The position numbers and the translations under genes were made by a program. From positions 10,892,493-10,956,492 of the forward strand of contig NC_060115.1 of assembly GCF_021155765.1 (NCBI RefSeq): 64,000 nucleotides of DNA, written 5' to 3'. This DNA comes from Diprion similis (lineage: Eukaryota > Arthropoda > Insecta > Hymenoptera > Diprionidae). Positions within the stretch are counted from its first letter, which is position 1. Each line of letters opens with the position of its first letter. A model generated the notes under the pieces. That model saw only the letters and a program-made list of their open reading frames with translations, was not told where the DNA came from and did no database searches. Shown piece after piece: positions 50,217 through 63,620 of the stretch.

Positions 50217-53200
50217 CTATCGACATACAGCGTCGTCGGCGCGACAAGAACCTTCGGGTCTTGCGAGGAACAATTTACCCGTTTCACAAGCGCAGAGCTG
50301 ATAAGCCGGCGGTTCTTTTTGACGACTTGACGAGTGTTGGTCCTCCGAAATACCTCCTGAATTTGGTTTCGCAGTTTGAAGACCCTTCAGGAAAATGGAG
50401 GCTGCGTCCATCTTCACGATTCCCTTAACGCTTTCCAACTTCATGTCAGAAAGACACGAAGCCGTCACGTTCCCCGCCTGCGATTCTATCGTTATTCTCT
50501 GGGGTGCGTTTATGTTCAGCGATCTCGTTGACGACTCCAGTCTGTGGAATTTAAAAAACGGAAGATGGATTAATTTTTTCAACCCTCGATTGTAAACTGT
50601 TGTTACGTTTTCTATTCATCGAGTTTTTTTAAATTATAATTAATATCAAGTGGGAATATCACCCGCGAAGAAGGTCGTTGTGTTCAAGATTGATGTAAAA
50701 ACGAAAAATTTGCTCGATGGAACGAATAACCACCAAGGAGGTAATCCAGTCGGTTGAACATAACAAAGCGATTCGTCGACGAGTAGAGGGAGTAGTGAGG
50801 AGGAGTAAGAAGCGTAACAATAATCGATTCACTCGTGGAACAAACGATTGCAACCCTATCCGGGGCGATATTTCATATCTGGCATAAATCCAATCCTATG
50901 AATATAATTTTCCGCTCCAGGAAAGTTTTATTATAATCGTAAATCCGTTTGCAAATTACTACTACCACCTACCTGCTACCGATAACTGTTCGGTGAATAA
51001 CATTGCCTACATCTATCGGTATAATGTAGAATTATCTTGCTTTAATCTTTGCAACGCGTGCACAACTGGTGAGATTAAAAAAAAAAAAAAAAGAAACAAT
51101 ACTGTAACAAAACGAAGAGAAATCGATCCCAAAAACTAAAACGTTTAAGATTCTTGATACTCATTCTCAATTCAAGATTTTGATTTCATTTGATATCTTA
51201 CAATTTTGAGTATATCAATAATTTAATTATAATTTTCGACAAAATTTTTTGTAACTTTTCATGGAAACAGCATTTTTATTGTACGATGAACTGAGGAAAC
51301 TTTGTTGGGGATATTTTTCTTACATTAAGATTTTAGTTTCTACCTGTTCATAAAGTATAAGTATAAGATCTTGAAAACTTCTGTTCTAACTGACACGCGT
51401 TCTCCGCTTTTTCCCTCAGACAGTCAAGTTGGGGATGAATTTTGGTTAGGTATCCCAAATCCCCGAGGTCTACTGAATATTGTTGAGCTGCGCCCTTTCT
51501 CGTTTAGGTTTCTAACGGGAGGGGAGGGTGTGTGTATGTAAAGTCGAAATGACACGCGTCGTTACCTCAAATCGTGACCAGATTCCGCTCGAACCAATGG
51601 AGTCTGGACGCTTCCTTGGAACACAGCGCCACCCACACCTGTTACTCGGAGCGTTTCAGCCCCGACGACGACCTGCTCGCTGTCCACGGAAAATAGGACT
51701 ACTCCTTGAGGGTCCGTGACGCGAAAACCCTTAGAGACACAGTCGAGCCACTCCTCGCCTGCGACGGAACAAACGTTATTCAATTTTTACAAACGGTAAA
51801 ATCTCATGAGACATTTTTCAAATCAAATTCATGCGATAGACCATGGAAAAATTTTTGCAGCACCAGCCCTCGATTACTACTTCTTCATGTTCTACTGATT
51901 CCGAATAAGCGTTAAATAGAATTTGAAACTATTGAAGCAGAAAGTTCCCGAAGACCAAGTTTCAAAAAAGATTTTACAGAACGAGTTACTTGTGAAAGCG
52001 GTGCTCATCTTTTTCAAACCCCTAGAATATGAAAGGGTCGTAATCGGGGTTTGGTCTTATATATAACCTATACCATGGAAGTTAACGGGGGTGACGAAAT
52101 GCATGATCTTAGAATGGTTTTCTTGTATCCATGCTTCATTGAGTAAATATCTCAGGTTTTTCGGATTCCGATACTCTGTAAGAACATGCTTACACCAATT
52201 GCAAGAGAAAAATATGATGTATACACCATATTGCGTAGATCCTCAATATTATTTGCTATCTAAGACGTGCTAATTTCGAGCATTTCTACAATTATTTCGG
52301 CCTGGATGAATGAAGGTTGAGGATAATCTTCACCAGGAGTCTGTCGGTATAGTTATTTGTGTCCATCCATATTTATGGCCTCTTACCTAACGTGAACTTG
52401 GCCAGCAAACGTCCCTCGCGAGACCTTGCCGAAGCTGTGAAGTTGCTCCATGATTCCAGAATCAAGTTTCTCCCCTTTGGCGATCTGACCGAAGACGCAA
52501 CAAGCGCGTCCAGAATAGTGGCTTGTCCTTTGAGTTCCAGTCCGCCAGGAACAACCTTCAGGGAACCGATTCCCTCCTGTAAAAACATAAAAACCAATGC
52601 ATGGAAGTGAACTTTGTTAACATCGAGACAGCGGAGATTTTTGATAGTTTTTTTTAAACACTCTCCCCGTGAATCATCACCGCCGTGATGGGATCATTGA
52701 ACAAGGGTGACAGGACCTGTCTCTCCTTTTGAGGGTAAAATTTTTTTGGCTCGTGGTTTCGGAGACTTTGTTCGTCTTTCCATGACCAAACGAGAGATGT
52801 GTTTTGCGTCGTCTATATTGGTTTCCAATGATTGGCTACTCGATCGGAAGCAATTGCCACGAGCATGATCCTGAACCTGCTGGCTGCCACCCGGTTCTAC
52901 CCCCTTTTATACCTTTGGCATTCTCATCCTTGCCACTCTATTCTCCCTTGGTAGAATGCTGCGGGGGTTGATCGCGATGCAGAAATGCCGGAACTGGCGG
53001 CACTCGATCGGTGTGAGTGTCACTGTTACTACAGGTTGTGCCAGTCAACTTGAAAACCAAAGCAAATAACATGCAGCGAAGCGGTACTCGGAGGGCGGGG
53101 ATTCCTGCTCGATTAGCTCAATTGTTCAGAAAATGATACCGCCGCTCTCTTTGTTCTACTTAACGTTATCATAAAGTTAATGGCCTACCGGTAGTTGTCC

Positions 53201-56200
53201 CTTCTATTGTGTATCCGGGGATATTTAAACCTCGTTCTGTTATGGCTACGACTGTATTATCGTTACCGGCTCACTGATATACGATTTCAAATGAGCACTT
53301 TGAATCAAGATTATATTATTCATGCTGTCGAAAAATTTTCGTATACACCTTTACGCGAAATAATTCACGCCGATTGACGGTCGATTTCCACTTTTTTTGT
53401 AATCTAACTTTTGATGAATCCTTGATCAAAATTCTTGTCTCATTTCATTTTCAGCCTGAATTAGGCGGTGACACTAGGTTGCCAGCAATAATCGACGGGA
53501 GAGACTCTTGAAATTGAAATTTACGAGAGACCAACGTGACGTGCGCTAGAAACGAGCTAATTTACCACACCTAATAATAATTTTCACTTCCATCATCATA
53601 ATTCAAATCCGTTGAACGGTTATAGCTGCGTTACGATGGTCCGGACATAAATGCGCGCTCCAATAATTATTAAAATTTATTATCGTTTCAGCTATTTCGG
53701 TTCCCGGGTTTACCCGGGAACTTCACGGCCTTACGGAGTTAGAATTTATCAATTTCAAACGAGTCTCGTTCTTCTATCTCTCTCTCTCTCTCTCTTTCTC
53801 TCCTACACGTTCATCATAACTTTTACTTCTGCCACGAATGTAATTTAACAAACTTCCACCTGTGACGTAACTTTGATTGACAACATTTTTCACGTATAAG
53901 TTTATTTTTTTTTTTTCACTACATCAAACATATCCACCTTCACCTACGTACTTTACTTTTCATTATAAAATTTGGAAAGACGTCTTTCAACCCAAAGCAC
54001 TTATCAAATACGCTGGATTCTGATCTGGTGAGTGTATAAACGGAATTTCATGGAATCACAAGTGATTAAATACACGAAACAAATAGCGAACGTAATAGTG
54101 AAATAGGATCACACCTACGAGTCTCGGGTCGAGAGGTTGGCCTATCAATCCAAAAATGATCCTGATTGTGCTCAGCGTCGTGGCAACTCGAGCCCGTGGA
54201 ATTACGGTATTACGTCGTAAATATATCCTCGCGTTATGCCGTAGAATCGGATTTCGCAATGTAACACGTTGCCTTTTTACTACAACGATCCAGAGAACTG
54301 GTTTTTTTATCCTCCCACCCAACCGTGCGTCACTCCAAATATAACCGCGCGCTGCTCCAGGCGCTAACAATAAGACATTCTTTCCCGGCGATTTACAAAT
54401 CCGTGAAATTGCACGTCTGAGGTTGGCGCCGAGGAAAATACGAAGCATAAGGTAACAACTGCAGGCGCTTTTCCGTTCCCCGTTTCACCTTTCCTTTTGG
54501 ATGGGAAAAGTAGAATTTGAATACGTGTTCCTCTTATACACGTCGCGCCGTCGGGTAATCGAATACCTATAATTTTATTTCTAAGATCAAATTCTACTAC
54601 TACTCGTACCTAATGCTCTTTACTTCGTATCTTGAATAAAACCTTTCGAATAAGGAAAAGGATCGCTAAAACACGGCCTCGATTCGACGTTAGCTTGTGA
54701 CGTTACGTCATAAAATTATACCTCATATCGCGCTATGGTTTTATGATAAGGAAAAATTGGTCAACAAATGCAAGGCATGAATATATCATACGAGATTCAT
54801 GTATGAGAATACTTAGTGCATTGAATTTCAAATCAACGGTATTCTCGCAATTTTAACCCTCGAACCAACTTTGTTGATTCATTTTCTTATTCCAATGTCA
54901 AAAGCTTGCATGTTAGTTTTTTTTCATAACCATTTCTAACAATTTTCATAAATGTCGCTTGCTCGTGGGTAGGAAGAAAACTATAATGCATCATGATTTT
55001 TGGTGAACCTTAAACAGAATGGAATAGTAAACCCAACGATGAGAGCTTAGTGTTTCTAGAGGTAATTCAGATCTCGTAGCATTCATGCAGGCATATTTAT
55101 CTCTTTCCGTTGACTTTTGGGAGGCACCACAAATCAACCGTGCTCTTGGTGCGGTCGACCCTCGGCAAGGGAGGAATTCCCAGTAGGTGTACGGTTCGAT
55201 TTCAATCGTAAATTACTAAAAACCCCATCCGCTTCATCCACCACCACCACCACCACCACCACCACCAACGCAGACGCACGAAACGTTTGAGTAATGGAAG
55301 TCGAGGTGTGAAACGGCGCGTCCATCACGCGCATAGTTGGGCAGGTTATCGTTAAAAACACTGCACGTACAGCCCTGTACCTATAATATTGAAAATAATT
55401 TCGGGATGTAGCTGACCAGAGTCGGCCACCATCAGACTTGGCGATATTATAATCCCAGCTCACATCCGTTACCCTGGTGAAATTATACCGGCCTCTGGCT
55501 TGTGTGTTTAGCTTTCTCACGTAAGCTACGACGGGAATGAAAGGGGCGACGGGGTTGCCTGCAAAAGGGGTGATGAGAGCTTGGCTGGATAGCCTCGGAG
55601 AGATTAGTCGCAACAGAAGTTAGGGCCGCCTCTGTCCGGTTGAGATAATTATGTGAGGTGCATTAGTGCACTTCGTATCCAACTAGTACCGTGGTGGAGT
55701 TGAAATTCGGCCGAGGGGGGGTGCCTCTGTTCCTTCACTTCCTGTCATCCTAGATCCTGCCGAATAACTTACTAGATTTCGAGAGTATATGCGCCCAGTT
55801 TTCCGATGAGGGATTACCTCATTCTACTCTATCATGTGTCTGCAGTGACCGTCCGATGTTCTAGGATTCTACATGTTTCTTCGGGGTGGTAGGGTGTTAG
55901 GTTTCGTGTCGCATGGAGATGAAACAACTCCCATGAGAAGAGACTCCCTTAACAACACCTGCATTGTAGGACGACTCGTCGGTGTTCTTCGGGATTCATG
56001 GCGAAGAATTGATTCCGGATGTCTGATTCTTGCGATGCCATTTTTCTAAATTCTATCACAGCTCGTCTCAATTCTAATTCATAAACCATAACGAATGCTA
56101 AAATGGGTGTAGGAGGTTAATGCAAATAAGGATTTACGATGAACCGACGATGGAATTAATCTTCTATCGAGGTGATACTTGGATCAGGTTTTAATCGATA

Positions 56201-59200
56201 TACGTGCTTTTAATATCCGCTGAAGTCGTTTTGTTCGTACAATAAATTACGGAGAAAAGCTTCTTTTGAATATTTATTAGTTTATATTAGTTTCTCATAT
56301 ACAATATAAGACAAATGAATGTCCGTTATAGGATAATCGTTGTGTGTGGATGGAACAAAAGATGAAAGTTTTATTGTTTTTACTACTGCAAGTCCCACTT
56401 ATACTAGCACATGGGTGCATAATAATACTCGTTGAGATTTTCAATTTGATTGTTAAATAATTTGAAAAGTATATATTTGTTGACGAGAACGAAGAAATCT
56501 TAAGGAGGGCGAGCAGCCCGAAGGCATCATTAACGTATATCCTTTCTTATAATATTTTGTGTCTTCTTCTCCCTCATTCATCTCATTCAGATCACCCTCG
56601 GCCACCGTTTCCACCCTCGCCCTCGTCCCAGTTCCTTAATATAATAATTTATTGTATTTTTCGCCGTGTAATTAATCTTCGCCCTCGAGCAAAAGGTTGC
56701 CAGGCAAAAAGTTTACGCTCTGACCTCGAGAGAGAGATTTTCTTACCAGCCTCTTGCTCCGTTATTTCGATGCGCCCCGTAATCGACCAGCCAAACCTCA
56801 ATTTATCTGTCGCCCAAGCTGCCCGAAATATCGGACTATTTCAAGTGGTATTTGAATCAATCCCGTCACCTTCTTTTTGTCGCTTGTTCCTTCTACATTT
56901 CTTTACTTTATTTTTTTTTTTTTTTGCTCTCCTTTCGGAAGAAATAGAACGAAAAATTTACTCAAGTCGACGGTATACCTTGAAAATATTACACGTTAGT
57001 ATTTTGGTCGTAGAAAAAATTCTGTCAAGAGAGTCTATCTGCTTTTGAACTTTTTCTTAGAAACCGGCCGCAGTTTTTGATTCTCCTCTTTCTTATGTGG
57101 GTTTTTTCCATAGAAAATCTTCCTCTACCCGCTACGTTATGAACCTCTCGCCCACGCTGACTTTTTCATTCGGTCAATCTTTCCAGCTTGGAGGAGGCGA
57201 GAATGTATAAGTAAAAAAAAATGTAATAAATAAATAAAAAAAAATTAAAAAGAAAACGTTACGGTAGGTGGTTTTGACGTTTTGGACGACTAATAACACC
57301 CGAGCTTGCGAGTCGCCGTTATGTTTGTAACAGCTGCAAGGAAATAACTTACCTACAAGTACATACGTACGTTCATGTATACGTAAGGCGTTAGAAACGT
57401 GTTCGATTTTTAATACGTGAATGCTGTTTAATTCAAACCACAAAGCGACTCCATAGTTATACATATATGGTTAAACTTTAATAATTAATAATTCAAGTGA
57501 ACGAAGAAGCAGTTGGGGATATTGAAATAAAAGTTATACTTATAATCAGAGGTTAATATTCCGAAAAACTGTTCAGAGATCGATTTTCGTTTACTACAGA
57601 TTAGCTAAATAGCTAATCTCGTAATGATTTTCGCTTCGATTCTTGATGAGAATGTTTTTTCATTTCAACCGATGCTTTTGATAAGCGACTTGTAGCTGTT
57701 CAGCGTGAATTTCATAGATCTAGCAACTATCGAAGTAACATCGGAGAAGCTAAGGGTGGTCGTTTTGTCCTGCCATTGCGGACAGGGTAAATAGAGTCTT
57801 GAGAAGTTGAGGCAGCGTTAGGCCGAGCTCAACGCCTTTGTCCACTCAAAATTCATGGTCTAGACGTCCACCGGCTTTCCTGCTGCTTATACATATTGCA
57901 CTTGAATTCAAGTAGATAATACAGTCTATGTGATATACGGCACGCAATATGGCCGAATAATCTATACCGCTTGGAGGTGCAGCATGGAGGAACTTGGCGT
58001 TATGGTATCGATATAGGTATGTACAGTGTCTCCAGCACAAGGTGACCCCGTTCGTTTCACGAGCATCGTACAAGCCCAGTGTGCATGGAGTTCTGCATAC
58101 ACATCTATGGGTCCACCTGTTCCTGCACTCTACTCTTGATCACCTTCCACGTAACTTAAGTCTTGACGGAATTTTCTTGGACCAATCATGGCGCATGGTC
58201 ACCATGATCTTGATGAGTCACCTGAAGTATGCTCGTATTGAAAACCGATAGTATCCAACGAATATGGTGTTCTAAGTATCATAGAATTACAGTTTCAAGT
58301 ATAATATGGAGGTTTAATTTCTTTCCATGCTCAAATGTAAAACTTATGTGTACCTCATGGTCATCGTCTTGACTGGCTCTGTGCTAATCGCTTACTGGTT
58401 CCTGACTAGTCGTTAAAGGTCCCCTACTGCTCAACCCATCTATGTTTAACGAGAGTTATGAAGGATCGGAATATCTATGATTTCAGTTTAACTACTATGC
58501 AAATGCCATGGAGAAGCAGTGGTGTAATCTGCTATCTGGCAAGCCCTCATATACTTTGTCCACTCAGATATTTCCTCTCTCTCTCTCTCTCTCTCTCAAG
58601 GTATACCCAACGCTCGCTCACATAATTCAGCTTCTCTTTGACCGGATGACAATTGTCAAGTTTGACTGTACTTGGCAGGCGTTCTGCTCAAGTGCGCAAC
58701 GCTTAGAGATAGCAGAGAAAGTGTTACAGGATTCTAATCGTCTCAAGGGATTACCCAAAAACTGTAATCGTTGATGATCCTGTATATTTGTCACTTTCTT
58801 CCTTTCATAAGATTTCTCTTTTCGATCGTTTTGATTTTCAGATGCCTGAAAAGTGGTGATATTTTTCTATCAAGATACTCACGCCACTGATAAAAATCGA
58901 ATCTTTAATAATACGATAAGCAAAATGATCCTCGCCGAACTTTCAACTCCAACTAAAATGCCAGTAAATTATATACATTCATCGTAATAGCGGGCTATTT
59001 AGTTGTCTCATTACGGACCTTGCCGCAGATTGAATTGAGGCAAAGATAATTTGTTTATATTCGGCAATAAACGGAAGCTGAATAATTTGAAATTGAATAG
59101 AGATGCCGGGAGACCGAGGCGCAGTTTGTCACCGTAGAGGTGGCGGTGGGTGGGGGAGGGGGGGGGGATAGGGACCGTGTTTCCAGGGCGTTTTACAACG

Positions 59201-62200
59201 TGTCAGAAGAGAGAGAGGGAGAGAGAGAGAGAGAGATCCCCCTATAATATAATCCGTGATTGAGGCTGGTTCAATTTTCAACGTCTGGCATAATCATCGC
59301 GCCCGTTGTCAGGGTGTTTCGATGTTCGATCATTAAGCCGAGGGAGAGCAAGTGCCGAAGTCCCCAGGGTGAAGACGGATTTAACATATTTTGAGATAAG
59401 GTTGAAATTTCACTTCCTCTTTGACAAGGTTAGAATTCAGGTTCCACGGTATTATTATTACAAGGTGGGACTTAGTTTTAATTAATTTCATCACCGAAAC
59501 TCCTCGTTGTGCAAACTCACCGTGAGACGGCTAAAAGGCGACGTTTTGTTTCAGACAGAAATAATTTCACCTCAATTATAACGCTCATCACGTCGTACGT
59601 ATGCACACGTATGTGTGTCTCTTGTATTACAGATTTTTATAAGTCTGTAACGAAATTTGAGTTGATAATTTTTATATTCTTAATTTAATTATTATTCATT
59701 CTTGATGAACCCTTCAGCAACCTTCTTTAGACTGTGTGTTTATTTCACCCTTTACAGCGGAAGGATGGAAAGATTGATAAGACTCTATTCAGAGGGTTTA
59801 ATCATCCCTTGAAATTTGCACGATGCTGGATGACGAGATATTTTTCAAACCCCTCTTAAGGGGGTTCGTCACTCGTGAAATACGTTTACTCTTATAATTC
59901 AAAAGAAAAATGCAATACAGCCACGCCGGAAGATGTCTTCTATCAAGGAGTCAACATCTTTTAGGCAAGACAATCAATTTAATTGATGAGTTGACGTTAA
60001 AGATTAATTGCCAATGAATGGTGACAAGATTCTCGAAAAAAAAAAATTCTAGCAAGTATCATATATATTATAAAATATTTACCAAGATTTCAATAAATTT
60101 TGGGAACTTGTGCTGAAAATACTAAGTTTTTAAAGTATTTTATTTATTTTTACGCGAGAGGCGGTTCTTAGGATGCGGCATAATGAGTTTTTAATTAGAT
60201 TTACTCAAGTATCTCCCTAAAATACATGAAAGCTTTAAATCAGATGTTTTTTTTTTATCAAAACTAATAAACCAGAGTTTTTTTTATAGGTTTTGCGTAT
60301 TATTATCATTAAAGGTGTGGAACATTCTTTTTCAAATTCCTTCATATCTTTGACCTCTCATCTCAAATCACGTGTTTGTAAAATTTCTAGAAATCATTGA
60401 AATGTTTTCTGACGTATTACTTTGTAAAAATTGATCAGATTGTGCAAAAACCTTTGGAATATCGTTAAAGCCTGAATTTTGGGAGTTTATACTTCCACAG
60501 TAAATTATTCTTTTTCGATTGGGGTTTTTTTTTTCAATCCAAGAGCGTGTAGATTCACCTTTATTCACCTATTTTTCTTAATATAATTAATAATAAAAAG
60601 CAATGTTAATGACAATTTCGTTCGGTGACCTGTTCGCATTGCCCACTATTTTCGAAAACGACTGAAACCTTTTTATTCAAAATTTGGAGAGACAGTTTTT
60701 TTTAAAATTGTTCAGTCTATTTTTTGCCACGATCCCACATTTTTGAAAATCGTCATCTTTTTTTCCTTGGTTAAATAAAAGAAATTGTACATTTTGGACA
60801 ACGAAACGAATTTCATATTCAAAAGGTTGTATTCCGTCCAGCAAATAAAAAAAAAATAAAGTATTATGGAAACGAGGACATATTGAAAAAGCGAAAAGTC
60901 ACGGTTTTAACCGCTGATCATCCCTTTTAACCATATTGGATAAGACCGCAGGTCGAGTAACGCAGACATACAATACAAGGATACCTGTACGTAGGTAGAA
61001 ATCCATAAGAGAGGTAAAATATTTCTAAGCTCCGCAAGGTGCATCAGTCGCTTCGAGACTCGGCCGTACAGAAGGGTATCTGCTATAGTTGTATAGGGGT
61101 TGGAGAACATTGAAAAGTCGAGGATAGAAGAGGAAAACTTCTTAACAATATCAACGGGGAAAAGATTTTCACCACGCTTATTTTCTCTTATTGAATTTAC
61201 CGAACTTTCTCATACGGAAAATTACTTGTTCCCTTCGGTGGGCGGATGGCAATCGGAAATCTTTCCCGTTATTCGATACACACTGTTATCTATGCTTCGA
61301 AAAAGATATGAGTGGTTTATCGATCATTTCTTTAAATCTTTGACGCTCAGGGTTGGCCAAAATTATTTTTCTTGCATGGCGGCGATGCAATGTATGATTA
61401 TCGATAAGGACGAGGTGGAGGAGGAGGAGGAGGGTCGCAGAGAATCGAGAAAGAGGTACCTTGAGAAGGAGACGCGGTGCAGGAACTGCGCTACATTTCC
61501 CACGAGGAATCGGGAAGCCGGTTATAGAGCACCAGAGTCCTTACTTACGGATTGATACCCAATTTCCATCGAGTTTAGCCTCTATCGAGGGATCATTGCG
61601 CTGGATCGGAGGTGCGGCAAGGAGCCGAGGAGGAGGAGGAGGAGGAGGAGGAGGAGGAGGAGGAGGAGGTATCAATTTCAAATAAATTCAATAAAATCAA
61701 GTGGGAACGATATCAAATATGGGAACCTGCTAGACAAGTGATATCCACCTCGCTCCTCTTCCCACAGATATCCAACAGCTTAACGAAAATACTCTAGATC
61801 CGCGGTCATTGCGCCAAAGAGCTTCAAGACGCAACCCATCTATGGATGGGTGAGGGTTTAACTCCTTCAATCTATACATTCGCACATATTTTTGCTCGAT
61901 ATTTTCACGGGGATGTCATCGGGATGCTCACACTTTTCAAAATGAAGTAAAAAATATGTGTACATTGGTTTTTTTGATAATTATTAGAAATTTAAGTAAT
62001 ATTCCATTTTCATTCGAATTCCGATACGTTAATGTAACTGCTGAGAAATTGTAATTTGTATTTGTTTTTTAAGTGATACAAGTATATATTCTTCCAATTT
62101 CAATTCCATATGATTATGGTTAATTTTATTCGTTTATTAATCTGATACAAATTTTTTTAGAATAATTCTCAAACAATAACTTTTTTTTAGACAAATTTCA

Positions 62201-63619
62201 GAAATAAAAAAAAAATATATATCTGAGTCATATATCCGAATGGAAAGAAGCTGCCGCGCGTAGATGAAAAATTATGTTAAAGCTAGAGGTGGGTCAATAT
62301 TTTTGTCGTAAAGTTCAGTAAATTTTCATGAGGAAAGCTGTGGCAATTTCATGGAATCATAATAACCAACGTGGTTCTTGTTATTTGGCGTAAGAAAAGA
62401 AAAGAGAGGGGGAGAGAAAGAGAGAGATGGGGTGAGGGAGTAAAAGAGAGAGAGAATGTTACTCGGGCGAAACTAATTTTAATCCACAAGACAGAAGTCG
62501 ACTTTAATAGCTGTCCGAAGTTACAAACGGTTTCTCCGTTCCTATCCGCCCCTCGCAGCCTCGATATCACGGCGGATTTTCCGGTGGAGTTTTACCATAG
62601 AATGAGAGATAAGACGATTTAACAAGCCTGTTTTGTCAAACGGAACTCACCTCCAGGGTTGATGTTTACTCCCGAAGATGACCTTTGTAAAAAAGAAGGA
62701 ACAAATGGATGGGGAAAAAAAACATTTGTCAAGTTGTTTAAACGCACCACCTTATACACTTGGAACAACACATTTTTCGAATAAGGTTTCACCTTTTCGT
62801 CCGATAACTCAATTTAAAAGTTGAAAAAAAAAAAGTTCACTTCCACAAAGTATAGCCAGCCACGTGGTAATTTGATCTATTTTTTCTCGCGTACCATACA
62901 AAATGGATTGGCAAAAATGCGAGGAACTATTCGCCAAAAAAAAAAAAAGCGTATAAGTTTCGAGGCTTTCGAAGAGCTGAACTACACCTCGAATACCTAA
63001 ATGTATATCTATGTATACAGAGTTTCACTTCTGGAGAAATTCCATCGCTTACTAGCAGCCTAAGTTTCTCCAGAACTCTTACTCTCAACTTCTAAAAATA
63101 CTTTGTGAAACGAGTCAGCTCGCTGCGGTGATACTGCCACGCGTTCCAAAGAGAATCACCGAGTCTATGACTCGCAACATTCTTCCTTGACGTTGCAGAC
63201 GCGAAGGAGTGAAAAGCGACCGAAGTTTAATACGAGACGGTTTCAATTCTATTTCAGAAACTTCTTTTGCCGCATCTCTTCTTCGAGTCGTTCTTATGAC
63301 TTCTTAATCATAATGGGACGAGTAGACGAAGAAACTTAAATGTACTCACCGAACTGAACTCCATGACTTTTAACAGCCAGAGCGTCAGTGCCATGTTCAG
63401 AATCACCATCACCATCAACGACAACACCAAAGAGTATAAACATCTTTTTCTCCATCCGTATACCCCTAATCTAAACCCCCCACAGTTGGTGGTCGACTCG
63501 GTATTCCTCATATTCGTTCCACCCGACGGACCTGCGACTGCGGAATTCGAAACCGTCTGGCGAACGATGTTATTCGACGTCACAGACTCGCTCGACCAAT
63601 CCACCTGCCCCCTCGGCAT
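50217..63619 (-). CDS. Scgdelta: Gamma/delta-type sarcoglycan (325 aa)
   Basis: Four coding exons: 63619-63350, 52576-52387, 51758-51566 and 50541-50217. Introns are 10,773, 628 and 1,024 bp in phases 0, 1 and 2, with donors GTGAGT, GTAAGA and GTAACG and CAG acceptors. The protein is type II: about 50 cytosolic residues, the family signature GVYGWRKRCLY at 52-62, one membrane helix about 60-83, then an extracellular sarcoglycan domain. Visible motifs include LKVMEF, LFSVDSEQVVVGAETLRV, TPLVRAES and ESSTRSLNINAP. N-glycosylation sequons lie at N135 (NFT) and N242 (NVT). The end carries the conserved Cys cluster CAC...C...C at C301, C303, C317 and C324. Members are usually about 290 aa; the excess is N-terminal and a loop before the Cys cluster. 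It is part of the dystrophin-glycoprotein complex of the muscle sarcolemma. The ATG follows an acceptor at 63621, so a leader exon lies upstream. Insects usually have one gamma/delta gene, so gamma versus delta is not meaningful. Confidence 0.95.
53777..53796. repeat. (TC)n microsatellite
   Basis: A TC run of about ten units. Confidence 0.9.
55238..55267. repeat. (CCA)n microsatellite
   Basis: About ten CCA units; read on the minus strand they give a poly-Val stretch in a spurious 159-codon frame. Confidence 0.92.
58575..58597. repeat. (CT)n microsatellite
   Basis: A CT run of about 11 units. Confidence 0.9.
59208..59236. repeat. (GA)n microsatellite
   Basis: A GA run with one GGG interruption. 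It lies about 40 bp from a G-run (59156-59167). Confidence 0.9.
61627..61669. repeat. (GGA)n microsatellite
   Basis: About 14 GGA units, giving poly-Gly or poly-Glu frames that are not genes. A shorter related run lies near 61411-61432. Confidence 0.92.
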
Positions 63620-63620
63620 T

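Larger units (their letters stand above)
52577..63349 (-). other. Sarcoglycan intron 1 (10.8 kb)
   Basis: No coding exon is missing here: the flanking exons join in phase to give a continuous family alignment across the membrane-proximal region. The intron holds microsatellites and GC-richer patches (55.1-55.8, 58.0-58.3, 59.1-59.4 and 61.4-61.7 kb). Plus-strand frames of 151-163 codons at 56557-57048 and 61100-61555 show no domain and run through low-complexity DNA, so I do not call them genes. Confidence 0.7.

Noticed and set aside
55134..55613. 159-codon minus-strand frame
   Set aside because: It contains a poly-Val run from the CCA microsatellite and no domain, and it lies inside the sarcoglycan intron.
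56557..57048. 163-codon plus-strand frame
   Set aside because: Low-complexity Pro/Ser and Phe tracts from pyrimidine-rich DNA; no homology recognised.
61100..61555. 151-codon plus-strand frame
   Set aside because: Ends in a GAG-repeat poly-Glu stretch, has no domain and lies in the sarcoglycan intron; it could be chance.
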